Of a stretch of 64,000 nucleotides of DNA, positions 9,417-16,208 are shown one piece after another; position 1 is the stretch's first letter; every line of letters starts with the position of its first letter. The notes beneath the pieces are model-generated. The model did no database searches. It was not told the DNA's origin and saw only the letters and a program-made list of their open reading frames with translations. Made by a program: the position numbers and the translations under genes. Origin of the DNA: UBA8514 sp034933685 (GTDB taxonomy: Bacteria; Bacillota; Clostridia; Lachnospirales; Anaerotignaceae); the NCBI GenBank assembly GCA_034933685.1, contig JAYFNB010000018.1, positions 62,001 through 126,000 of the forward strand, given 5' to 3'.

Positions 9417-10937
9417 TTAGTGGTGATGATGGTGGTCATGCCCGCAACCGCAGTTTTCATCGTGGTGATGGTCATGCCCACAGTCACAATGTTCGTCATG
9501 GTGATGGTGTTCATCTTCATCGGCTTCACTTCGGAAATTAAAGCCGTTATCTGTAAATGTTGCACCAGCTTTATCAATTATTAGTAGACTGTGTTCAAAG
9601 GTTTCTGCGGTGTCAATACCGTCTTTTATATAATCCATAAGGGCATGTATATCCATTGCAATAGGAAGCGACCCAATGAGCATAAGCATTGAAGACTTTC
9701 TTACAGAAAGAGGTAGTGAAGCAAAATATTCTTTCATAAATTCAATAAAATTATGGAAAGCATTCATTTTAAAATCTTCACTTGCAGGTGGTGCATCTGG
9801 GTCAAGGTTAAAGTTGAAGATCTCCTCGTTAAGGTCATCGTAGAAGGTTGAACGCACAAAGCCTTCTGTTGCAAGGATTTTGCCTAAATCTTCAGACAAA
9901 TCAGAGAAATCGGCAACTTTCTCTAAAAGTTCCATTTCTTTTTTATTTATTTCATTTGCTTTATCAATTATAGGTTCAATATATTCTTCTAAAATGTTTT
10001 TAACCGTTTCATTGAATACCGTATCTTCAGGATTTTTCAGTATTTCACAAACTTTATAGTAAACATCAGCATAGACGAAGTTCCCATTTGTTAAATCTTC
10101 AAAAGAAAAATCAAGATAAAAGAGGATAATAAGCGAATTGATGGCATTTAGTATCTCTTGGCAATAGTCCTCAATTTCTGAAAGACTTTCAAAAAGAGTA
10201 TTCATGTCGGTATAAGCCTCATCAAGCTGTTCATTAGAAAGAGCTGATGGTTTTATGGACATTTTATCCTTTAGGCACTGTGCAATATCTGGGAAATATT
10301 TCCCGTAATTAGGCGCTTTATCTGGTGCACAGGTGTTTTTAAATGTATTTAGGGAAGTATATATGGATTCTTCACTTTCACCGCCAAAAGCAAGTACAAG
10401 GCTTTCTTTAACAAGATTAAAGTACTTGTCCCTTGCCATTTTAAAAGGCACACATTTAAAAAGCTGACCCATATAATTCTTTTGCTGTGATATACTTTCA
10501 GCACTTTGCATAAAGTCAATACAGTCGGTATAAAACATGGAAAGCTCAATTTTTTTATCTGTATTATTTTGCTCTCTGTATTTACGCAATGCAACCTCAT
10601 CGCTAATAAGGCTGGATATAATATTCCATTGAGCGTAGTAGCGGTAGATATTTTCGTAAATAGATACTATTTGTTTTTTTAAACTGAAGGTGTCTTCAAG
10701 AGCCCCTAACTTAATATCTTTATCAGACAGCACATCCTTAAGGCTTATAGTTGCATTATGAATATTTTTTTTAAGCCCAATGAGGGTGGGGTGGATTTCA
10801 TGAATTTTTGAAAGAGAACTTTCTTCCAAATCTTCTATACAGCTTAAAAGCAATAAAAGCAGACTTCCTGTAGCCTCGTTAAATATATATTCTGCTGATA
10901 ATGAAGTAATATTTTTTTCAAGTTCCAAATTTATCAT
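9417..10937 (-). CDS. Unrecognised 506-residue protein with His/Cys-rich metal-binding tail
   Basis: I do not recognise the family. The body (about residues 1-470) is mostly predicted helical and acidic, without a signal peptide or clear membrane span, so it is probably cytoplasmic. The last 30 residues consist almost only of His, Cys, Asp, Glu and Gly in two similar units (DEHCDCGHDHHH and DENCGCGHDHHH) and end in five histidines. This composition resembles metal-storage tails of SlyD, HypB or UreE-type chaperones, but no such domain is present. The start at 10937 is chosen because AAGGAGT stands eight bases upstream; an in-frame ATG 12 codons earlier has no ribosome site. It is divergent from rubrerythrin. 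Confidence 0.75.
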   Translation of the reverse strand: MINLELEKNITSLSAEYIFNEATGSLLLLLLSCIEDLEESSLSKIHEIHPTLIGLKKNIHNATISLKDVLSDKDIKLGALEDTFSLKKQIVSIYENIYRYYAQWNIISSLISDEVALRKYREQNNTDKKIELSMFYTDCIDFMQSAESISQQKNYMGQLFKCVPFKMARDKYFNLVKESLVLAFGGESEESIYTSLNTFKNTCAPDKAPNYGKYFPDIAQCLKDKMSIKPSALSNEQLDEAYTDMNTLFESLSEIEDYCQEILNAINSLIILFYLDFSFEDLTNGNFVYADVYYKVCEILKNPEDTVFNETVKNILEEYIEPIIDKANEINKKEMELLEKVADFSDLSEDLGKILATEGFVRSTFYDDLNEEIFNFNLDPDAPPASEDFKMNAFHNFIEFMKEYFASLPLSVRKSSMLMLIGSLPIAMDIHALMDYIKDGIDTAETFEHSLLIIDKAGATFTDNGFNFRSEADEDEHHHHDEHCDCGHDHHHDENCGCGHDHHHHH

Positions 10938-10961
10938 AATCGTACTCCTTCCTAAAGCTAT

Positions 10962-10990
10962 ATTATAATTCAAAGTTAGACTTATAACAA
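10962..10990 (-). promoter_or_regulatory. Promoter of the His-rich gene
   Basis: On the minus strand TTGTTA (10990-10985), 17-base spacer, TATAAT (10967-10962). On the plus strand the same bases 10983-10988 (TTATAA) stand 15 bases before TATATT (11004-11009), a weaker candidate for rubrerythrin. Confidence 0.65.
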
Positions 10991-11030
10991 CTAATATTTG
11001 GGGTATATTAATGTTGAAAGGGGTGTTTAA

Positions 11031-11561
11031 ATGGATTTATTAGGAAGTAAAACAGAAAAAAACCTGTTGGCGGCTTTTGCAGGCGAATCTATGGCAAGAA
11101 ATCGCTATACCTTTTATGCAGGTCAGGCAAAAAAAGATGGCTACGAAAAGGTGGCGCAGGTGTTCGAACTTACAGCGGACAATGAACGAGCTCATGCCAA
11201 ACAAATTTTTAAATATTTATCAGGTATAAGCGATACAGCCGAAAATTTAAAGAACGCGGCGTTTGGTGAGCACGAAGAATGGAGTGAAATTTATAAAACT
11301 GCATCAGAGGTGGCTTATGAAGAAAAATTTAACCCAATAGGTGATTTTTTCAAAAAGCTTGCGGAAATTGAGCATGACCACGAGGAAAGATTTGTGGCTT
11401 TGCAAAAACAGGTGGAAGATGGTACAATGTTTAAGGATGTGCCTGAAACCAAGTGGATTTGCAAAAACTGCGGACATGTGCACACAGGCGCTACGCCTCC
11501 TGAAAGCTGTCCGGTATGCATGCATCCAAAGGCATTTTTTGAAAGAAAGCAGGGCAGTTGA
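11031..11561 (+). CDS. rbr: Rubrerythrin
   Basis: Cytoplasmic peroxide reductase of anaerobes. The N-terminal ferritin-like four-helix domain (about 1-140) carries the di-iron ligands in ESMARNRY, DNERAHAKQ and EIEHDHEERF. The C-terminal rubredoxin-like domain has CKNC and CPVC (about 143-165) for an FeS4 iron. The length of 176 residues is close to the usual 180-190. The ribosome site AAAGGGGTG precedes the ATG. It faces the His-rich gene across about 90 bases. Confidence 0.96.
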   Translation: MDLLGSKTEKNLLAAFAGESMARNRYTFYAGQAKKDGYEKVAQVFELTADNERAHAKQIFKYLSGISDTAENLKNAAFGEHEEWSEIYKTASEVAYEEKFNPIGDFFKKLAEIEHDHEERFVALQKQVEDGTMFKDVPETKWICKNCGHVHTGATPPESCPVCMHPKAFFERKQGS

Positions 11562-11588
11562 AAAACTGCCATTACATAGGTGAAAAAT

Positions 11589-12275
11589 ATGGAATATAAA
11601 AATACTAGAGAGGCCATTTTTTTGAAACGACCAAACCGATTTATTGCAATAGTTATTATTGACGGTGAAGAAGAAATTGTTCATGTGAAAAATACTGGTA
11701 GGTGCAAGGAACTTCTTATAGAGGGTGCGAAAGTTATAGTTGAAAAGAGTGATAATCCGAACCGAAAGACAAAGTATTCCCTTATAGCTGTGTACAAGGG
11801 TAATGTGCTTATAAACATGGATTCACAAGTTCCCAACGAAGTTGTAACTGAAGCATTGAGGAATGGCAAGATTTTGGAAATCGGAAAGGTTTCCTTTGTA
11901 AAAAGAGAGGTTACATATTCAAACAGCAGGTTCGATATTTACTATGAAAAATGGCAAAAAAAAGGATTTCTTGAAGTGAAAGGCGTAACGCTGGAGAGGG
12001 ATGGGATTGCACTATTTCCTGACGCACCAACAATTAGAGGTTCTCGACATGTATATGAAATGATTAAGGCAAAGGAAGAAGGTTATGAAGCTAACATTAT
12101 GCTGCTTATTCAGATGGTTGGCGTTAAATATTTTACACCAAACAGTGAAATGGACAAGGAATTTGCAAATGCTTTAAGCCTTGCCAAAGAAAAAGGTGTT
12201 AATATTATGGCTTACGACAGTGTTGTAAGTGAAAATAGTATTTACATTGGTGAAAGGATAGAAATAAGAATGTAA
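11589..12275 (+). CDS. sfsA: SfsA family protein
   Basis: Homologue of the sugar fermentation stimulation protein SfsA: an N-terminal OB-like domain with HVKNTGRCKELL and a C-terminal nuclease-like domain with FLEVKGVTLE and FPDAPTIRGSRH. The biochemical role of the family remains uncertain (DNA binding and nuclease activity have been proposed). The length of 228 residues is typical. The ATG at 11589 is preferred because AGGTG stands six bases upstream; the in-frame GTG at 11580 is itself part of that ribosome site. It is close behind rubrerythrin (27 bases) and possibly cotranscribed. Confidence 0.9.
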   Translation: MEYKNTREAIFLKRPNRFIAIVIIDGEEEIVHVKNTGRCKELLIEGAKVIVEKSDNPNRKTKYSLIAVYKGNVLINMDSQVPNEVVTEALRNGKILEIGKVSFVKREVTYSNSRFDIYYEKWQKKGFLEVKGVTLERDGIALFPDAPTIRGSRHVYEMIKAKEEGYEANIMLLIQMVGVKYFTPNSEMDKEFANALSLAKEKGVNIMAYDSVVSENSIYIGERIEIRM

Positions 12276-12339
12276 AGAAAAAAACAAATGGTATTTTGTG
12301 TTTTACAAGATAATTCTGCAAAATTTTACATAGACTTTA

Positions 12340-12368
12340 TTGACATTATCGTTTATTGGCAACATAAT
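12340..12368 (+). promoter_or_regulatory. Promoter of a short transcript
   Basis: TTGACA (12340-12345), 17-base spacer, CATAAT (12363-12368); an alternative TATAAT-like TAATAT lies two bases further on. It stands about 35 bases before a small ORF with a strong ribosome site. Confidence 0.7.
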
Positions 12369-12400
12369 ATAGTTATAAATAATGCGAAGGAGGGGTTAAT

Positions 12401-12511
12401 ATGGCGGTTGCAAATGTTAATTTATTTTTTAGCAGTGAGCAGGTTTGCTCCTCTATTGGTGTTATGGAAGTTAATACAGTAATACTGCGGTCGCCTGTCT
12501 TTATGATATGA
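12401..12511 (+). CDS. Candidate small protein, 36 residues
   Basis: ATG at 12401 preceded by AAGGAGGGG at the proper distance; 36 codons ending in TGA (12509-12511). The peptide begins MAVANVNLFFSSEQVC and ends RSPVFMI; it is moderately hydrophobic and I do not recognise it. It is bracketed by its own consensus promoter and by a terminator that overlaps its last codons, so it looks like a self-contained gene of about 150 bases. It could equally be a small RNA whose ORF is incidental, although the strong ribosome site argues for translation. Confidence 0.5.
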   Translation: MAVANVNLFFSSEQVCSSIGVMEVNTVILRSPVFMI

Positions 12512-12523
12512 CGGCCATTTTTT
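12493..12523 (+). terminator. Possible terminator of the short transcript
   Basis: GCC and GTC (separated by a bulged T, 12493-12499) pair with GACGGC (12510-12515). A 10-base loop lies between, and CA plus six T follow. The stem is short, so this is moderate evidence. Confidence 0.5.
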
Positions 12524-12592
12524 ATGGAAAATTTAGTTAATAAGTTTTGGCTTTAAAATTATATGTAAACAATTTAGGATGGAGGGATTATT

Positions 12593-12859
12593 ATTTTACA
12601 AATTAAGAAGTCCAAAATCAATGACGAGTACATAGTTTATAATCCACACAACTTTCAGCTTCATACACACACAAGGCATAAAAGAATTGCCGTTGTAATT
12701 AAAAATAATGTTGAACATCACAGAGTGCCTAAAAGTAAGGATTTACGTATGCTTTACAGTCATATAAGGGTAACTACAAATAAAAGCTATATTAGGCTGA
12801 TAGAAGAAAGAATAGCAATGCTAACAGGTAAGGCACAAAGCTTTGATACACCTGCTTAA
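12593..12859 (+). CDS. Candidate 88-residue basic protein with non-standard ATT start
   Basis: The frame is open from just after a TAG at 12575 to TAA at 12857-12859. It contains no ATG, GTG or TTG until past its middle. A good ribosome site GGAGGG (12581-12586) lies six bases before ATT at 12593, so initiation at ATT, as known for infC, is the simplest reading; the two preceding ATT codons are less well spaced. The protein is His/Lys/Arg-rich (HTHTRHKRIA, HHRVPKSKDLR, SYIRLIEERIAML). It reminds me of short uncharacterised clostridial proteins with a similar HTH...P...YI...IE pattern, but I cannot name a family. It is not membrane bound. Confidence 0.55.
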   Translation: MLQIKKSKINDEYIVYNPHNFQLHTHTRHKRIAVVIKNNVEHHRVPKSKDLRMLYSHIRVTTNKSYIRLIEERIAMLTGKAQSFDTPA

Positions 12860-12867
12860 CTATTGTG

Positions 12868-12896
12868 TTGGTTTTTGAGAAAAAAAGTATTATAAT
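12868..12896 (+). promoter_or_regulatory. Promoter of ansA
   Basis: TTGGTT (12868-12873), 17-base spacer, TATAAT (12891-12896), about 20 bases before the asparaginase start. Confidence 0.65.
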
Positions 12897-12916
12897 TTCC
12901 TACGGGAGATGATTGA

Positions 12917-13948
12917 ATGAAAAAAATTTTGCTTATGCTAACAGGAGGAACAATTTGTTCTTTTATAAATAATGATGGGTTTAAGAATGTAGAAGCTAAG
13001 AAAGCGGCACCACTGCTTATAGATAATTTTAAAAGAAACAACACAGATGGACTTGAAGTTGATTTTGACGTTGAAGCAACGCTCAATATTTTAAGTGAAA
13101 ATATGACGGTTGGTAAATGGAACGTACTGCTTGATGCACTTTCTAAAGTGAAATTTGATGATTATAAGGGTATTATTATTGCGCATGGAACAGACACCCT
13201 TGCTTACACAGCAAGTCTGTTGTCAATTGTTTTGGCGGGGTGTAAAGTTCCTACGTTTATGGTATCAAGTAATTTTGACCTTAATGATAAACGAGCAAAT
13301 GGAAACCAAAATTTCAAGGCAGCAGTTGAACTTATTCTAAAAGGGATATTTCCAAATGTTTATATAACATATAAAAATAGTGATGGCATAACATATTTAC
13401 ATAAGGGGGCAGAGATAACCCAATGCCAAAACTATACTTGGAATTTTTACAGCAAAAATATGGCGGAGTACAAGGCATTTAATACTAATGCGGAAACTAA
13501 AATAAATAAGGAAATGCTTTTAAACCAAATCCAATGCCTTAAAAACAATGTGCTTATGATTGAACCGTATGTTGGAATAGATTATTCTGCATATAACCTT
13601 GACAGAAAGAAAGCTGTTATACATGGACTGTTTCATTCATCAACAGCTTGCGTGGATATTTCAGACGACGGCGATATTATTGATAATTCCTCGGTATTGC
13701 ATATGATAAAAATGTGCAAAGAAAAAGGTATTGGTTTTTATATTTCTGCCTTTGAAAGAGAGCTGCTTGCAGAGGAGGCCATGTATTCATCTACTGGTAT
13801 ATTATTAAGCCACGGGGCAATACCTATTGTGGGTATGACAAAAGAATTATGCTATTCAAAGCTTTTAGTTGCATGTTCTATTTTAACAGAGGAAAAGAAG
13901 ATTGAAGAATTTTTGAAAGAAGAAATTAATGGAGAAATGATATATTAA
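12917..13948 (+). CDS. ansA: L-asparaginase family amidohydrolase
   Basis: Hydrolyses L-asparagine to aspartate and ammonia. The first catalytic threonine motif is TGGTIC (about residues 9-14) and the second is HGTDTLAYT (about 89). A Lys/Asp in the usual later position and the C-terminal regulatory-type domain with SHGAIPIVGMT complete the protein. The 343-residue length and absence of a signal peptide fit the cytoplasmic (type I-like) group. GGGAG precedes the ATG. The gene stands alone, with its own promoter. Confidence 0.9.
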   Translation: MKKILLMLTGGTICSFINNDGFKNVEAKKAAPLLIDNFKRNNTDGLEVDFDVEATLNILSENMTVGKWNVLLDALSKVKFDDYKGIIIAHGTDTLAYTASLLSIVLAGCKVPTFMVSSNFDLNDKRANGNQNFKAAVELILKGIFPNVYITYKNSDGITYLHKGAEITQCQNYTWNFYSKNMAEYKAFNTNAETKINKEMLLNQIQCLKNNVLMIEPYVGIDYSAYNLDRKKAVIHGLFHSSTACVDISDDGDIIDNSSVLHMIKMCKEKGIGFYISAFERELLAEEAMYSSTGILLSHGAIPIVGMTKELCYSKLLVACSILTEEKKIEEFLKEEINGEMIY

Positions 13949-13976
13949 TAATTAAATAGCGGTAATAAAAAAACTT

Positions 13977-14018
13977 GTCCCTCTCATAAGTTAGTAATAA
14001 TAATCTTTTTGGAGGGAC
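13977..14018 (+). promoter_or_regulatory. Hairpin that would cover the dacF ribosome site
   Basis: GTCCCTC (13977-13983) is exactly complementary to GAGGGAC (14012-14018), which contains the ribosome site of the following gene. A run of five T follows at once, so the element could be read either as a weak terminator after ansA or as a translation-blocking hairpin. Confidence 0.45.
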
Positions 14019-14023
14019 TTTTT

Positions 14024-15202
14024 ATGTACAAAAAGCTATGCAAGGCAGCGGCAATTTTAATGATTGTAATACTACATATTTCTTGCTTTTCAACGGATGT
14101 ATTAGCAGAGGGAGAAGTTGTAAACCTTGGTTTGCAAAGCAAATCGGCAATACTTATGGAAGCAGATACTGGAGAAGTAATTTATGAGCAGAACAGCCAT
14201 GAAAAACTTCCGCCAGCAAGTGTTACAAAGGTTATGACATTACTTTTAATTTACGAGGCTGTGGCAGACGGAAGAATTAAGTGGGACGACACTGTAACTG
14301 TAAGCGAGCATGCCGCAAGTATGGGTGGAAGTCAGGTTTACCTTGAGCCTAATGAGCAACAAACGGTTAAAAATATGTCAAAATGTATATCTGTTGCAAG
14401 TGCCAATGATGCGGCTGTGGCAATGGCAGAGCATATTGGTGGAAGCGAGCAGGGCTTTGTGGAAATGATGAACAAACGTGCAAAAGAATTGGGTATGAAC
14501 GACACTACATTTATTAACGCATGCGGCCTTGATGCAGACGGTCACGTTACAAGTGCAAACGACATTGCACTTATGAGCCGTGAGTTAATTAAAAATCACA
14601 GTGAGGTTACAGAATTTACTACTACCTGGATGGATACAATTACACACAAAACACGTAAGGGCGAAACTGAATTTGGGTTAACAAATACTAATAAGCTTGT
14701 TAAGTGGTATAATGGTGCTACTGGGCTTAAAACAGGCTTTACTCAAAAATCAATGTTCTGCCTGTCTGGTACAGCAACTCGTGATGGCTTGGATTTAGTG
14801 GCGGTTGTTATGGGCGCACCAGATTCCACTACTCGTTTTAGAGAGGTTATGCAGCTACTAGACTATGGTTTTGCAAATTATACGGTGCTTGCTGGGCGTG
14901 AGGCAGGCAGTGAGTGTGGTGAGGTGGAAGTTTACAAGGGCAAAGAAGATTTTGTAAAAGGAATTGTTTCTACACAGATGAAAGCACCGGTGAAAAAAGG
15001 TGGCCAACAGCAGTTAAATGAGGAAGTAGTTCTGAAAGAAGTCATAGAAGCACCTTTTGAACAGGGTGAAAAAATAGGCGAAATAATTTACAGCATAGAT
15101 GGCAAGGAAGTTGGCAGAGCTGATGTAGTTACGGCATCGTCGATGGAAAAAATTAATCTTTTTGGAATGGTAGGACGGCTTAGAGGCAAATGGATTGCAT
15201 AA
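14024..15202 (+). CDS. dacF: D-alanyl-D-alanine carboxypeptidase (DacF/PBP5 type)
   Basis: Secreted penicillin-binding protein that trims the terminal D-Ala of peptidoglycan stem peptides. It has an N-terminal signal peptide (about residues 1-28, basic YKKLCK then a hydrophobic core). The S-x-x-K motif is ASVTK (about 65), S-x-N is SAN (about 126) and K-T-G is KTGF (about 235). The C-terminal domain (about 285-392) is the usual beta-rich PBP5 stalk. Unlike many relatives no obvious amphipathic membrane anchor is visible at the end. The start at 14024 follows GGAGGGA; the in-frame TTG at 14009 overlaps that ribosome site. Confidence 0.93.
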   Translation: MYKKLCKAAAILMIVILHISCFSTDVLAEGEVVNLGLQSKSAILMEADTGEVIYEQNSHEKLPPASVTKVMTLLLIYEAVADGRIKWDDTVTVSEHAASMGGSQVYLEPNEQQTVKNMSKCISVASANDAAVAMAEHIGGSEQGFVEMMNKRAKELGMNDTTFINACGLDADGHVTSANDIALMSRELIKNHSEVTEFTTTWMDTITHKTRKGETEFGLTNTNKLVKWYNGATGLKTGFTQKSMFCLSGTATRDGLDLVAVVMGAPDSTTRFREVMQLLDYGFANYTVLAGREAGSECGEVEVYKGKEDFVKGIVSTQMKAPVKKGGQQQLNEEVVLKEVIEAPFEQGEKIGEIIYSIDGKEVGRADVVTASSMEKINLFGMVGRLRGKWIA

Positions 15203-15243
15203 TAAATATGATATCTAGTGGAGTGTTTACATCAAAGATGATG

Positions 15244-15272
15244 TTGTTAAAACAATTCAAATGTGATAGAAT
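15244..15272 (+). promoter_or_regulatory. Promoter of pheA
   Basis: TTGTTA (15244-15249), 17-base spacer, TAGAAT (15267-15272), leaving a leader of about 85 bases in which no T-box or other recognisable element is seen. Confidence 0.55.
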
Positions 15273-15363
15273 ATTTTAGCTGACAATTATAATTACAGAA
15301 ACAACGAATCAATAAAATCGGCGTTCCCAAGAAGATAAAGCTTTGTAAACAGAAGGAGAAAAA

Positions 15364-16188
15364 ATGAAAATAGGTTACTTGGGGCCAGAGGGAACATTTA
15401 CCCATCAGGCGGCACTAAAATATACAAAAGATTCAAAAAATTTTAAACTTATTGCGTTCCCTATTATTACGGACGTATTGCAGGCGGTAGAAAGTGGTGA
15501 CGTAGACGAAGGTGTAGTACCTTTTGAAAATTCCATAGAAGGTACAGTTACATTTACAATCGACTCTCTTATTTTTGACGTTGATGTAGTAATAGAAGCT
15601 GAAATTGTAATTCCAATTAGACAAAATTTGGTTGGGAAAAAAGGCTCTAAGGCAGAGAAGTTGGTTAAAATACTGTCTCATCCACAGGCGTTAGCACAGT
15701 GTAGAAAATACCTTGATGGAAAATACAGAAGTGTAGAAAAAATCCAAATTGGGTCTACCGCAGGTGCGGCAAAAATGGTTTCTGAAACAGAAGAGCCGTG
15801 GGGTGCAATATGCACAGCCGAGGCGGCAGAGGCTTATGGTTTGGAAATACTTGATGAGGATATTCAAGATGAAAACCAGAATAAAACAAGATTTTTAGTT
15901 GTGTCAAAAAAGCATAATGCAAAGCCAATGCATGAAGGAAAAACAAGCATTGTTTTCAGCACAGAGGATAAACCTGGAGAGCTTTACAAAATCTTGGATA
16001 TAATATCTATATGGGATTTGAACATGACAAAAATAGAGTCAAGACCAATGAAAAACGAGCTGGGAAAATATGTTTTTTATGTTGACATGGAAAGCAGCAA
16101 CGCAGCTGATATAAGAGATGCAATAAAAATGATTGAAAGAAAAACGGCCTTCTTTAAGCATTTGGGTACGTATCATACCTTAATGTAG
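15364..16188 (+). CDS. pheA: Prephenate dehydratase (monofunctional, with ACT domain)
   Basis: Converts prephenate to phenylpyruvate in phenylalanine synthesis. It has the N-terminal GPEGTFTHQAAL, EGVVPFENSIEGTV-like and GSTAGAAKMV segments of the catalytic domain, the threonine-containing NKTRFLVV, and a C-terminal ACT domain (about 190-274) with the ESRP motif in IESRPMKNELGKYVFYVD. ESRP in this family contributes to feedback control by phenylalanine. At 274 residues it lacks a chorismate mutase domain. AGAAGGAG precedes the ATG. Confidence 0.95.
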   Translation: MKIGYLGPEGTFTHQAALKYTKDSKNFKLIAFPIITDVLQAVESGDVDEGVVPFENSIEGTVTFTIDSLIFDVDVVIEAEIVIPIRQNLVGKKGSKAEKLVKILSHPQALAQCRKYLDGKYRSVEKIQIGSTAGAAKMVSETEEPWGAICTAEAAEAYGLEILDEDIQDENQNKTRFLVVSKKHNAKPMHEGKTSIVFSTEDKPGELYKILDIISIWDLNMTKIESRPMKNELGKYVFYVDMESSNAADIRDAIKMIERKTAFFKHLGTYHTLM

Positions 16189-16208
16189 AGGATAAACGGA
16201 GGATATAA

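Noticed and set aside
9180..9584. 134-codon plus-strand ORF rich in Val/Met
   Set aside because: It is the shadow of the His-rich tail read on the other strand and crosses a terminator.
12288..12482. 64-codon ORF at the sfsA/ansA gap
   Set aside because: No ribosome site before its ATG, runs through the predicted promoter and out of frame with the small ORF that has a strong ribosome site.
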